NCBI GenBank assembly: GCA_003988855.1
Contig: QYAI01000048.1
Coordinates: 1 to 64,000, forward strand
Direction: 5' to 3'
Source of the DNA: Arachnopeziza araneosa
Taxonomy: Eukaryota > Ascomycota > Leotiomycetes > Helotiales > Arachnopezizaceae
Length of the DNA: 64,000 nt
Under the pieces are notes generated by a model. It was not told where the DNA came from. It was given only the letters and a program-made list of their open reading frames with translations, and did not search any database. Shown one piece after another: positions 22,177-33,632 of this stretch. The translations under genes and the position numbers were made by a program. Numbering within the stretch: the first letter of the stretch is position 1; every line of letters starts with the position of its first letter.

Positions 22177-23627
22177 TTACTTGCATCTCTTCTCAACAAT
22201 ACCCACTCCAAACTCCTCATATTCTTTTCTTGAAATCCACATTTGATGGAACGTACCCAAGCTTCCTAGAATACTACCTCCAATCCAGCTACCAAATCGT
22301 CTCTCGGCAGTTAAACCAGCGGCTTGAATCTTGATCCTTACACTTGGATATGTATTTGATAATTCAGCATTCAATCGATCAGAGAAGCCGTTGATCAGAG
22401 TAGTACCTCCTGTAACCACGATATTCTGCAACAAATGTGTCTTGAGATCAACATCAACCGCAGCCAGACTTGCCTTGACCATCTCGATGATTGTATGTGC
22501 TCGTGTAGGAGGTTGTTCATTGAGAATTGGAAGAGCAGCTTTCTCATCGAATAAGCCCTCTGCAACAGTAAAACGTTCTACTCCCCACATTTGATTTGCT
22601 CCATCTGGCATCTCAAACACTCTTCCAGGTTGACTCTTTGCTAAGTCGATATTTGTGGTACCGTTAGGGTGGGCGGTATTCAGACGACCTTGACCATTCC
22701 AAATTTGTACGACAGATTCTTTAAATTCGGTCAAGACTCGTTCTTCTTCTAGAGCACGGAATGATTCTGAGATTGGTTTGTCATATTTGCGATATGTAGC
22801 TTGCGCAGGTGTATTTGCGTCAACGGGTGTCTTGGAGGCGATCATGTAATGTGGGACTAGATCGACTTTGGATTCCTGGGTATTGAAAAGGGTTCGAAGT
22901 TGGGAGGAAAGCCAATTGCCTGCGAGGTTAGATCTTTGAACAGATTTCTTTAGAATAAGACCATCATGGATAGCGATTACGGATGCTGTAGAAGCACCAA
23001 TATCAATAACCAGAGCTGTTGCTTTTCCTGCTCCAAATGCAGCCAGAACACTGTTGCGCGCAAGCCAGAATGCTGGACACCCCCAGCTTTCCATAGCAAT
23101 CTCAATAGCCTTCTCGCGATTTTTGGTACTATTCCATGCCGTCTCGGTCATGAGCAAAGGATGCTCCTCAAGCGGTTTTTCGCCTTCCTCCACTTCCATA
23201 TCAACATCTACATCCTTTATATCATCATTCAAACCATTGGTGCGTGGATCCGATTGCTTGAAACTTGTAAGTTTTGACGTGATTGAGTATTCCCATAATT
23301 GCGTAGCTGTATCCCAATCCTCGACAATCCCTTCCTTTGACATGGGATTTCGAATCTCCAATCCTGCGAGGGGGTTATGAATCGCATCGTCGCCAAATAT
23401 TAATTGACCATCTTCAGCAACGCCATAATGCGAATTGACAAATGATTTTGGTGTATCTTCTCCTGCGAAACCTGCGCGTACGCTCGAGTAACCTGGATCG
23501 AGGATAATAGCTGAAACTTCGTCTGAATTGAAGTTAGATGTGTGGTGGGCATATTTGAGAGTTGTGGTTTACCTCCTCCATACACGTCAGTTGGTTGCAT
23601 CGATGAATTTAATGTTTGAGAAGCCAT
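22177..23627 (-). CDS. ARP4: Actin-related protein 4, 466 aa, 2 exons
   Basis: Exons are 23627-23573 and 23522-22177 around a 50 bp intron (GTAAAC...TTCAG). The N-terminus carries the actin phosphate-1 region EVSAIILDPGYSSVRAGFAGED. NPMSKEGIVEDWDTATQLWEY is characteristic of Arp4/BAF53. ALVIDIGASTASVIAIHDG is the second phosphate loop, and ENIVVTGGTTLINGF-like sequence (QNIVVTGGTTLINGF) the adenosine region. An acidic insertion (DDIKDVDVDMEVEEGEK) interrupts the fold after residue 90. It ends SLGTFHQMWISRKEYEEFG, the usual C-terminus. Arp4 is a shared nuclear subunit of the NuA4 acetyltransferase and the INO80 and SWR1 remodellers. Confidence 0.95.
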
Positions 23628-24101
23628 GATTGACGAGGCTGAACGATTGTAGAGGTCAGCAATTGTTTGTTGCGTGAGGCACTGTCGCGACTTGAAAATC
23701 CAAGGCCGCTTGAAAGGTCATGTGACAGAACTCTCAACCGTTTGCACTACCTCTTCTTAAGTATCTTATTATCTTTGATATAAACATCTTGACAAAAAGT
23801 ATTGGTTTACAGGAATTTTGAACACATACATCTTTAGTCCTACGTTCAATAACAAATCTTTCCGTTTGTTACTTAACATTCACACCAATTTTCACCGCGC
23901 TGCTATAATTTACCTACATATCCTGTGAATTATGGTCTCACGGCTTGGCCCTCTTCTTGTTGGGACTTCCAGGCTAAAACACAAAAATACACACTCCAGC
24001 TGTAGAAATCATAGTTTGCATAACCCCGTTAACAAGTTAATTACACAGAAACCAAGTATACATAATAAACAAATTTTAGACTCCTTATCCTCTTCTCTAG
24101 C
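23628..24101. other. Intergenic between ARP4 start and carboxylesterase end
   Basis: Promoter side of ARP4 and 3' flank of the esterase gene. Pyrimidine-rich patches only; no open frame of note. Confidence 0.6.
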
Positions 24102-25822
24102 CTAACTTCCGGTCAGAGACACAGCATCAGACCAAAACTGACACCTCGTTAGTTGAGTCGCAGGCACGCTCTCCATTCCGGTCTCATTTGTCTGGATCTT
24201 CAACCTCTGTTGCGCCACTGCTAAACCAGTCTCACCTGCAGCAAAATTCTCCCAACTAATCAATTCCTTATTTCCTGACCCTTGAACACCATTCGGATCT
24301 AAATATCTTACAAAGTTTAGCCAATAATCCATAACTACTGGCACAATTGCAGCATTGTAAGTACTATAACTAGCCAATGATCCTTCAATTCCGAGAATAG
24401 CAGGGAGCTCTTCGACATGAGGAACACCGAGTCCAGCGGCAACATTTCCGTTATCCTGGACGTTAAAACGGTAATTCCAAACTTTGTTCGAGGAGAAATT
24501 TGCGGAAATGGCGGTAGAGATGATGAGACCAGGGCAAGTAAACGTCGATTCTCCATAAGCTTGTTCGAGACTTGGATAATAAGCGGCATGACCTGGCATT
24601 GCAGTTGTGAGGGGATATAACTCATTAATCTTCGTCAAGTTCTCTTGGGTCAAATATGGGAATTGATTATGTATAAAGGTAGAAACTTCGGCGGCTGAAG
24701 CGGCGTCTGTGACGAAGTATGTACCTTCATCATTGTCATCGCCAATCATGACTGGAACTTTGATGAATTTGTTGTTTTTGTAAAGGTTTAATGGATAATC
24801 CGTGAGGAGATCACCATCAACGCAAGGTGCGTATGGGAAATAAGGAGTTCCTGTTGCGTTGGGATATGGTCCTGCCGAACTGCTTGCCTTTTCTAAAGTC
24901 GCTGAATCTTTTCCACGAATGCAAACCAAAGGATCGGTGGCACTCGTACATCCTGTCAGGTTGACAAATTGAGTATATTGGAACTCGAGGTCCGAGACTG
25001 TTCGTTGTGTAGGGAAGAAGATTGATTCTCCAATTCCGCCAATGAAAAGCTTGTCATCACGGCCGTCATATGTAACCAGATGAAGACCCACGGAGCCAGC
25101 TCCTGCAGAGTCACCGTGAATAACAACATGATTTGGGTCTCCTCCAAACTGTGCAAGTTAGCATTATTCTAAATTTTCCTGGATTCATTACCTTGCTAAT
25201 GTGACTTTGCACCCACTTTAGTGCCTTTCTCTGATCCAAGAATCCAGCATTCAAATCTCCATTCTGTTTGATCTTGTTACTGGCAAGAAATCCAAAAGCT
25301 CCTACTCGATAATTGATCTCGACGTAAATTACATTCCCGCCTGATCTATTGATCACAGCAGTACCGTTATAATCGGCGTCGCTGTTAGCAGAGTATCCAC
25401 CTCCTTGAATAAAGAACCAGACTGGTAGTTTGGAGGTTTCAGTAGCATTTGATGGAGTGAAAACATTGAGGTAAAGGCAGTCCTCACTTGTGGGCACAGG
25501 GGCTCCAAATGAAACTGTAACTCCAACGCAAACGGGTGTGAACTAGACACGTCAGTCAAGTCGATTTATAGCTTTGATGACTGACCGCCGTAGCATTTTG
25601 AATAACAGATGTAGTTACTGGATCTTGAGGAGCCCGCCATCTTAAGTCGCCAATCGGAGGAGCAGCATATCGAATTCCAAGCCATTGCTTAATCCCACCA
25701 ATGTCTAAACCTTGATACTTTGAATATCCCAAATCAACAGTTGTCGAGATTGACCTTTGCTCTACTGTGGGTGCAGCAATTGCTCCAACGCTCAACAAGA
25801 GAATGACCGATTGTAATAACAT
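24102..25822 (-). CDS. Secreted type-B carboxylesterase/lipase, 544 aa, 3 exons
   Basis: Exons are 25822-25586, 25542-25192 and 25148-24102 (introns 44 and 43 bp). MLLQSVILLLSVGAIAAP is a clear signal peptide. WLGIRYAAPPIGDLRWRAP and the EDCLYLNVF signature mark the family. The catalytic triad can be read as Ser210 in GDSAG, Glu337 in GDDNDEGTY and His439 in GVPHVEE. Cysteines and many N-x-S/T sites fit a secreted glycoprotein. The enzyme hydrolyses carboxylic esters outside the cell; acyl and alcohol preference cannot be told from sequence. Other members of the fold include Candida-type lipases, fumonisin esterases and feruloyl-type esterases. Confidence 0.93.
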
Positions 25823-28084
25823 CTTGAGTTGACTTTCTGCAGAATTGCTGTAGAGAATTTGGTAGGGGATGCATCTTTATACGATTCGGAGGTTTACATA
25901 AACAATAACATAAATATAAAAAAGAATGACGGGGTTTATTTCATTTGAGGAAGATGTCTGGATAGTGTACCTTAATTTTATGATGAGGCTAAATGCAAGG
26001 AACTACATAGCAATTGTGGGGTTCCCCATGTCGGCTTATTGTAGCCGACTCCCCACTGTGGACTGACGTTAAACAAACGTATAGTACTTGAAGAAATGTA
26101 AAAAAGACCATGCACGTTTAAAATGCTGTAGCGGAAGCGAGATATGCTTGGAAATGAAAAACGAAGCAAGGATAATTTTAGTATGCATTACGATGATAGT
26201 ACGATCTCTTTATCACCTTTGCGAGATTATCTCATTGGTACCGAAGGATGGTATGTTTGATTATTGGTAAATATGTTCCACGAGGACATAAGACATTTTG
26301 ACATGAGAAAGTTGTGGCGGGCCGAGATGGGAAACATTGAACGAATATATTGAAATAAGATTGGGTTTAGACTCATTGCTTGTTGCTCAAGTTCGAGTGG
26401 GTTGGCTGTTCTGCCTTCAAGCTATTCACCTTCGTCTTCTGATAAATGAATGCCTTCGCCTCCGCAAGCACCGGCTGCACTCCGGCCAGATAAACGCGAC
26501 AAGTAGGTGCAACATATGATTAAATAAGAATGTTTTGGACATGAACCGAGCCTCGTAGGTTAATCGCTTTCTCCTCTTTCTCAACTAGAAGTTTGAGTGA
26601 CACTGACCAACGAGGTATGTAAACGGGACCCCCCTTTCTTCGGAAACGGGTCAGAGGGTATTAAGAATTAGCCTTACGGCGCCCTGCTGAGATGTCTGGT
26701 ATGTGCTCCCCTTCCTGTTCTCCATTTTCTTTCTGAATTAAATTTTTTTTTTCGCTTCTGATTTATTTGGCATTGCCAATTGAAGTAAAATTCACTAAGG
26801 ATCAAAACATCTGCGAGTGCCTCAGCCTACGTCTTTTGCGCAAGAACCCGAATTCAATTCGATAGGCTCAATATGTTTCGTGCCCTATTTGACAAGTCAA
26901 GCCAGTTCTGAGAGAGCTATATGATATCGGATGGAGAGAATGTAAAGATGCTAACAATCCTACAATTTCGAACCGGTAAGGACCCTTAAGCCAGGATACC
27001 GTGACCGTTCGCCAAATTTATTACTCGTATAGAGGTTGAGAAATACTTTTCAGGATACACTTCAAACGATTGGGTGTTGAGAAGCGTTGAGTTCATAAAT
27101 AGATGCCCACTTATGCAGTTAATTTGACAAAGAATCGATAAAATATGTTTCAAATAAAATAGATAAAACGATGCTATGGTTGCGCAAAGTGTAAATCCAT
27201 CCCTGAGAAGAGACTGTCTTGTGACCATGAAGATATCGTTGAATAATCAGAAAATGAAGACGATGATTCAATTAAGTGTAACTTCACAGGAAATATCGGT
27301 TACAACTCACCTCTCTTCAGAATAATGGTTGCAGTTTAGAATGCCTATGGAAATTGAGGTGCGAGGCTGCAATTTCCCTCTCTTTTAGAGCGAAAATGGT
27401 ATGGCCATGAACTCATAGATGAAAGTCAAGAGTTAGACGGTACAGTACGAGTACCTTGCTCTCATTCTGTCTCCAGTGACTTTTGGTACTATGCTGCTAT
27501 CGGCTCTGCCCAGACTCTATGATGAAGGAGCGTCATTAATTATATTGTAAAGGTTTTTGAATCATGCTGAAGTGGAATAGTACGCTCGAATAAGTACTGA
27601 ATGAGACTGAAAAACCTAAAAAAATCAGGGAGCTTCAATTCGGAGCCGTAACTGCTACAACAAAGTTGATGCTCTGTTCTGGTTATCGACAAATAGCTAC
27701 GTCAATGCTGATACTCGAGATGAAATGGCATGAGTTTGAGAAGATCATTGCCTCTTATCAACCCTTGTGATGATTAATGTTCAAAAAGGCTTACTTGGTG
27801 CAAGGAGGTCCAATAAGCCATTCACGTGGATCGGAACGGATCAACTTTCTGCGAACACGGGCTTACTCAAATATCGATTTCCTTTTTAGATGAAACCTAA
27901 TTTTATCTCAGTGATTGATTCATTCCTTCTATATAGACGTGTTCATAGCCCAAGTTGCTTCGTCCTTCATTTCTCTTGAGAAGAACGATACTCAAAAGAT
28001 CCAATCGAGGCGGTGAGGAATTTGATATCTATTCTCAACTGAGCTGACACCACCAACAGATTGTGATTTTGTATCTCTTGAAAT
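25823..28084. other. Sparse interval
   Basis: 2.3 kb between the esterase and the LRR-kinase. Only the possible structured RNA at 26548-26752 stands out; the remaining open frames are short and lack family features. The last 200 bp before 28085 would be the kinase promoter. Confidence 0.5.
26548..26752 (+). ncRNA. Possible structured, Pol III-like RNA
   Basis: CCTCGT at 26551-26556 can pair with ACGAGG at 26610-26615, closing a 65 nt unit. Just downstream, GACCC (26627-26631) pairs with GGGTC (26648-26652), enclosing TTTC-TTCG-GAAA (26635-26646), a perfect stem with a UUCG-type tetraloop. Ten T at 26743-26752 would end Pol III transcription, and an AT-rich TTAAATAAG lies near 26520. I could not match it to tRNA, 5S, U6, SRP, RNase P or RNase MRP RNA by eye. 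It may be a real RNA or chance pairing. Confidence 0.3.
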
Positions 28085-29410
28085 ATGTCCATACCTCAAA
28101 CCTTAGAAGGGCTCAAATCGGGCCAATATAAAGGTACCAAGCGTCTGAAGATATCCAATGGAATCTCGGGGTTTCCTCGAGAAATTCTTGATCTATTCGA
28201 TACGCTTGAGTTCCTCGATCTTTCGGGGAACCCCCTATCTAAGCTACCGAGCGATATCAGTCGTCTTCACAAGTTAAAGGTTGCTTTCTTCTCTGATTGC
28301 AAATTTGTTACGTTTCCACACGAACTCGGCAAATGTCGCAACCTGGAAATGATAGCCTTTAAAGGCAACAGAATGACAACAATTCCTGAAGGATCCTTCC
28401 CACGAAAGTTGCGATGGCTTATTCTTACCAACAATAAAATATCGGAACTTCCGAAGAGTGTCGGACAATGTCATCGTCTACAAAAATGCATGTTAGCAGG
28501 GAATCAACTTACCTCCATCCCAGACGAAATGGCTCATTGCCGGAAACTAGGCCTCCTCCGCCTTTCTGCGAATAATCTCAAATCTCTGCCTTCGTTCCTC
28601 TTCTCTCTCCCCGAACTATCCTTTCTCTCTTTCGCTGGAAATCCTTGTACTCCATCTTTCTCTCCCACTTCCGCCACACTATCTACAATCCCGTGGTCAT
28701 CCCTCACCGTTGAACATCTCTTAGGCGAGGGAGCATCTGGAATCATCTCTAAAGGCAATCTTCACTCCCCAGAGCCCAAGCCTGTAGCAATCAAACTTTT
28801 CAAAGGTGCCGTCACAAGTGATGGTTCCCCAGCAGACGAAATGGACGCCTGCATCGCCGCCGGTCAACATCCCAACCTAATTGACCCAATTGGTTCAATC
28901 GATGGACACCCAGAGAAACGTGGATTGGTTCTTCAACTCATACCTCCGCATTATAAGAATTTAGGCCTCCCCCCTACACTGGATAGTTGCACACGTGATG
29001 CTTTCCATCCCTCAACCATCTTTTCAATCGAGAATTGCAAGAATATTCTACTCGGTATTTCGGCTGCGTCAAAGCACCTCCACGAACAGGGAATTGCGCA
29101 TGGAGATTTGTACGCTCATAATATTCTGATTGATGACAATGGACACGCTTTGCTTGGGGATTTCGGGGCTGCTACGATATATGGGAATGAGTATGAGAAT
29201 GCGGAAAGGTTGGAGAAGATGGAGGTGTTTGCTTTTGGTCATTTGGTGGAAGATTTGCTTGGGTTGGTGGAGAGAAATGTTAATGATCTGGACGAGAAGG
29301 AGGCATATGTAATTGAGGGATTGAACCTAGTACATTGGAAGTGTACGAATCCAGTGGTTTTAGAAAGACCGTCATTCAACGAGGTTTATGAGGAGATTGC
29401 TGAGCTGTGA
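28085..29410 (+). CDS. Leucine-rich repeat protein kinase, 441 aa, intronless
   Basis: Residues 20-185 hold about seven leucine-rich repeats (for example LEFLDLSGNPLSKLPSDI, WLILTNNKISELPKSV, LLRLSANNLKSLP). Residues 208-441 form a compact protein kinase domain: glycine loop LLGEGASG (212-219), Lys237 in VAIKLF, catalytic loop HGDLYAHNI (Asp341) with HGD in place of HRD, and DFG at 359-361 in LLGDFGAA. There is no signal peptide or membrane span. The LRR-then-kinase order with HGDLYAHN is the layout of a bacterial LRR serine/threonine kinase group rather than of typical fungal kinases. Acquisition from bacteria is plausible. The substrate is unknown. Flanking 300 bp on each side lack genes. 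Confidence 0.88.
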   Translation: MSIPQTLEGLKSGQYKGTKRLKISNGISGFPREILDLFDTLEFLDLSGNPLSKLPSDISRLHKLKVAFFSDCKFVTFPHELGKCRNLEMIAFKGNRMTTIPEGSFPRKLRWLILTNNKISELPKSVGQCHRLQKCMLAGNQLTSIPDEMAHCRKLGLLRLSANNLKSLPSFLFSLPELSFLSFAGNPCTPSFSPTSATLSTIPWSSLTVEHLLGEGASGIISKGNLHSPEPKPVAIKLFKGAVTSDGSPADEMDACIAAGQHPNLIDPIGSIDGHPEKRGLVLQLIPPHYKNLGLPPTLDSCTRDAFHPSTIFSIENCKNILLGISAASKHLHEQGIAHGDLYAHNILIDDNGHALLGDFGAATIYGNEYENAERLEKMEVFAFGHLVEDLLGLVERNVNDLDEKEAYVIEGLNLVHWKCTNPVVLERPSFNEVYEEIAEL

Positions 29411-29779
29411 TTTTGCATTCATTACACGATAGATTAGATTTACAATTAGAGTTTAGATTTTTGAAGGAATAGAAGATAGAACAGAAGCATTCGAGGCGGA
29501 CAAAATGTGTCTTTGCTGAAACGAAAAAATAAAAACCGCACAATTTCAATACTTGAAACTTAAAATGCGGAGCTCTTAGATACTCATTTTTTATTGTCTA
29601 AAGTTTTTATCGACTTTAGTAGAGTAAAGATTGTGGTATTTGACCTTCAACTTTTAACCGTCTCCGTTGAATGGTAGACTTTGCGAATATTTCATAGCTT
29701 TTCTCCCCACAATCGATTGATAACACATAACAGCCACAATACACGAAGATAACAAAGTTATGAAAACCTTTTATTATGA
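29411..29779. other. Convergent intergenic region
   Basis: AT-rich 3' flanks of the LRR-kinase and the repeat protein. Nothing else seen. Confidence 0.6.
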
Positions 29780-30735
29780 CTATGAACCTATATTTCTTCT
29801 CCTAAAGCTGATTCCCATATCTTGTATCGGCTCAACAGTATTTAGAGTCTCAGCATTGCGTAGATTTGGATCTAGAATTGAAAGTCTGCCTTCAGCGTGG
29901 AGCTTTTGGAGCCAAGTTAGAATATGTATGTCTAACTCACTAGTCTGCAAATTAGTAATATGCAGTTCCCAAGGAACTGCGCTCGAGGTTGAGGTTCCTG
30001 CTTTCGAGCCTTCCTTTAAAGAATAAAATTCTGCAAGGAAATCAATAATTGGTCGCTCAGGTCCAGGTTTTGGAGTTTTAGTCTCCACAGCATTCTGAGC
30101 ATCAAGAAGAGGATGTAACTTTGGAATCGGAGTCGAAACGTTCGCTGGGATAATTTTCAACTTTGAGGCTGGTTGAGTTGATACATCTGTATCCCTAAGC
30201 TGAGGAGGTGAAATATTTGGATCCTCCTCTATGAATCTCACAGTTGTAAGAAGAGAGCTTGATGGGGCGCAGTAACTTCCCTAGAAGTTTCGACAGCGTC
30301 CACAGTCTTAATAGTATCCAGTGTCTGAACAGTATCTGGAGTCTTGACAGTATCTGGAGTCTTGACAATATCTGGAGTCTTGACAGTATCTGGAATCTTG
30401 ACAGTATCTGGAGTCTCTAAAGCCTTGACGGCATTCCTATCACCACAAAGCATATCTTCAAATTCAGCAAGAATCTTCGGGAACGGTCTCTGAACTAGAC
30501 GCATAGATCCGAATCTGGGAGTGATAGTGGAGGTATTTTTGGCCTCTTCTGCTGCCGAGGGCGTTACTGTTTTATCAGTGATATTGTTTATGGGTTTGGC
30601 CACTCCCACTTGCGTAGGCGGTATAATTGCGTTTTGATTTGCAAAATAATTTTTATCCTCTCCCACTTGCGCGGGGGGCATATCTGGGGTTTGAGACCCG
30701 CCAGTAGGTCGAGGAAGGGAATAGTTGTGAACCAT
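29780..30735 (-). CDS. Hypothetical protein with hexapeptide repeats, two frames
   Basis: The first frame runs 30735-30238 (165 codons from ATG) and the second 30241-29780, in another phase, so the single-gene model needs an intron or contains a frameshift. A 77 bp excision from a weak donor (GTTACT, about 30274) to CTCAG would join them in frame; the donor is non-consensus, so this is uncertain. Part one contains two PP[AT]QVG motifs and seven copies of a six-residue unit (consensus TPDTVK). Part two is Pro-rich, then ends with LHITNLQTSELDIHILTWLQKLHAEGRLSILD, which looks folded. I do not recognise the family. Confidence 0.5.
30289..30414 (-). repeat. Coding 18 bp tandem repeat, 7 copies
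   Basis: Seven 18 bp units encode TPDTVK, IPDTVK, TPDIVK, TPDTVK, TPDTVQ, TLDTIK and TVDAVE in order. The middle copies are nearly identical at DNA level and the outer ones have diverged, as expected from repeat gain by slippage in the centre. The unit length is a multiple of three, so copy changes keep the frame. Confidence 0.9.
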
Positions 30736-31375
30736 TAAAAAACTGATCCAAAGTTAGCTAGAGCGTTCCAGAGTTTTTGTGATGAGAATGATGAAGAATG
30801 GCTAAGACCAGAATCGTGAGGTAGAAATAATATAGGGATATCTGTATATATTGGGAGAGTGTATGAATAATGGCTTAATTGATAATCTGCTGCAGAGGAG
30901 AACTCACGAGTGTGTTGTCGTTGTTGTTTACATTTTGAAGGAAAACTAAAAGTGCGAATTTCTAGATCATTTATTTATTTACCGAGCCATGTTTAAGCAC
31001 AATCGAGATCGGGGAAGGCTTACTCTATTAAATTCGAGTGAATTTCAAGTTCAAAAGTGACTACCACATTGGAGCGCGAGTTTCTCAGCCAGAGGTACGA
31101 GCTATTGATGACTTGTTTTTGAATGCAGTATTTGGAAACTCATAGTATTCAATTCTCGAGAACTATATTCTTCTACTTGATCTGTTCTTGACTGGGTGCA
31201 CTACAGTTTTCAAGCTTGTTTACTTTCCTGGTCGCCAAAAAGGGGGAGCATAAGCGAACTCGCTAACAATGACCCACACAACGATTGAAAATTTGGTAAG
31301 AATTGCATCCTGTATTCAAACCGCCTTACATCTCAGATATCTACGTGAATTGAAACAACACATATGTGGTGTTAG
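30736..31375. other. Intergenic, nothing recognised
   Basis: Upstream flank of the hexapeptide-repeat gene. Short open frames only. Confidence 0.6.
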
Positions 31376-31891
31376 ATGCTTGTTTCTAGAGTTCAAGCTG
31401 CCATGGGAATTCCACGTCAGCATGGCCATGGCTTAAATTCAGGTCGAGGTGGACAGCCATGCCGTCCAAAACGAAAAAGACAGCATAAGTCCACTCCGAG
31501 ACCAAGAAGTTTCAAATCTCTAACTCCACGTAGTATGAAACTGAAACCGCGATCCTATAGCACACCAGTCCCATTTTTAGTCAGACGTTACGTCGTCAAC
31601 TCAGCTCCTCCTCCTCCCTTATTCGACGACTCAAAGTTTCAACATGAATTGGTCACCTCGACTCCACCTTCCCATCCCAGCACCAAGGATCCGGTGTACC
31701 TAGACCAACTCGTATTGTCCGGCTCCCGGTTCATCGGCACAGCCCTATGGCATTCCCCTCTCAAAGTCCGAAGATTCCACTTAGTACGTACCGTGCATAA
31801 GGCCGTCCGACTTGGCATTCGAACAATTGCCGATTCCTTCAGGCCGGTACTTGAAACGCCGGATTCATGGAATCTTCTAACTCTGGTCTAG
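31376..31891 (+). CDS. Doubtful small basic hypothetical protein, 171 aa
   Basis: A single open frame from ATG. The first 65 residues are very basic (RPKRKRQHKSTPRPRSFKSL), followed by a neutral part (KDPVYLDQLVLSGSRFIGTALW). No domain, signal peptide or membrane span is visible. The basic, Arg/Pro/Ser-rich start could be a mitochondrial or nuclear targeting region if the gene is real. No intron is needed. Confidence 0.3.
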   Translation: MLVSRVQAAMGIPRQHGHGLNSGRGGQPCRPKRKRQHKSTPRPRSFKSLTPRSMKLKPRSYSTPVPFLVRRYVVNSAPPPPLFDDSKFQHELVTSTPPSHPSTKDPVYLDQLVLSGSRFIGTALWHSPLKVRRFHLVRTVHKAVRLGIRTIADSFRPVLETPDSWNLLTLV

Positions 31892-33632
31892 AAGCGTAAG
31901 TCGGTAGCTGAAGTGAAACGTTAGCCTTGGCTATTTATAATCTATTGAAGAAGACTTCCGTTTCTATTACCATACAACCACGTCTCCACCCTTCCCTTCC
32001 TCCGCTTTAGGACCGAGGACGCTCGGAGGTTGCCGCTTTTGCAGCGGGTTGGGATGTGAGATGTTTTAGTGAGTCTCAACATTTGACCAACCATTATCGG
32101 TTTGGTTATAAAATAAGGAGAATAAAGGGTACTGTAGGAGTATTTCATAATCGCATTGTAAGGTTCTTGGAGAGATTTCATTGAAACAATTGACTGACAT
32201 TTGCGCCACCAAAATCCACTCTGACGCAAAATTCCCAGTTCACCGCCACAAGACACTTGAGGCTACATTTCCAAGTAAATACTTCAAAAGTCAATTGATC
32301 TCAATTAACACTGATCTGTTCAATAATCACTACATAATCATCTATTGCTCTATAAATCTCAACCAATTAATCACACCTCTACATGCTTCCTCACTTCAAC
32401 CATCAACTCAGCAATATCCGATGGCAGCGCACACCCTCTCAGCTCCAAACCACTGCCGAACCTGGGCTCATGACTCGCGTCCAGGTACCGTTCATCACAC
32501 AACATAAGCCAATTCAATTCAAGGGGGATAAACACTGTATATTACAACGTCATCGCCTCGTTATCCATGGTCTGCATCAGAATTCCACCTCGATCCCATC
32601 TGCCCCACCAGCTCCAGCGCAAATCATTGCCATACCTAACCGTGCCGTGTCAACATCCAACACCAACACTACCAACCATAGAATAAACAGGCGCAGGACG
32701 GGAGCCATCCATTTTCCCGCTGCTTGCTTTCCGTCTGACTGCCTTCATCAACGATCCCTTCACTCTTCGCATCAATCCGCGCCAATCCGCTCTTTGAGTC
32801 GGCGAGTGTCATTGGCTAGTGTCAATGGAGATGACCTCCGAACTTCCCTGCTCCTGGTCGGCTATGACCAAAAAGGAAATGCGTGCGCGTGCGAGTAAGT
32901 CAGCTGTACAGGCACAGACTTGGCGTACCAGAGTTTGGAAAGGGGTCCCTTGAATCTAGAGTAAGCTCCGTAGCTTCGTAAGTTGGGGTGACCTAACCTA
33001 GAGGTGAGGTTCATGTCTTGAAGTAACCTAACTTAAGGTAAGCTTCGTAGCTCAGAAGTTGAGAGGATTAAACTTTGGAGAAGGTCCTAGGCATACGTAA
33101 GTCAAGCATCACTTATCCTGTAAATCATGTACAAGAGCATCAGATGGATGATTTGTTTGATTAAACTTCTGACAGAGTCTCAAGACTCAACGTATCTGCT
33201 TTCACCTCGTCTAGTCTGTAGACTCACATACATAAGTACAGAAAGGAGAGGACAATCCAAGAATCTATAAGCAACAATCCACCAAGCACGCTCGAAACGT
33301 TTCCATCCCAATACGCCCAAAGTAGTACCATAGTAATCACAAGAAAGCAAAGCCCAAACTTTTTTGTTCAGTATGAAGTGTTCCTCCACACCATCTATAC
33401 CACCTCGACGGCGAAATTTGTTTTTGAAAATATGACCAGTGAAAGGTAAGACACTCATATCCTCATGTCATTCATGAGCACTTTTCGTATAGCGAGCTCG
33501 ATCCATTCTAATCAGCTTTTCTCTCCAATTCGCCCAACAATCTATTATCCAGGGGTATACTCGTAAGGAAATAATGAAATGCGCCGCCAATGCTGTTTTG
33601 TAATTGTAATGTACGCCGTATGCTGAAGAATA
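31892..33632. other. Intergenic with a weak direct repeat
   Basis: No convincing gene. GTAAGCTCCGTAGCTTCG at about 32961 recurs as GTAAGCTTCGTAGCTC at about 33038, each linked to an AACCTAAC block, so about 77 bp has been duplicated and has diverged. Confidence 0.5.

Noticed and set aside
32383..32898. 171-codon plus-strand frame
   Set aside because: Low-complexity Ser/Thr/His/Asn composition with no domain; overlaps another random frame.
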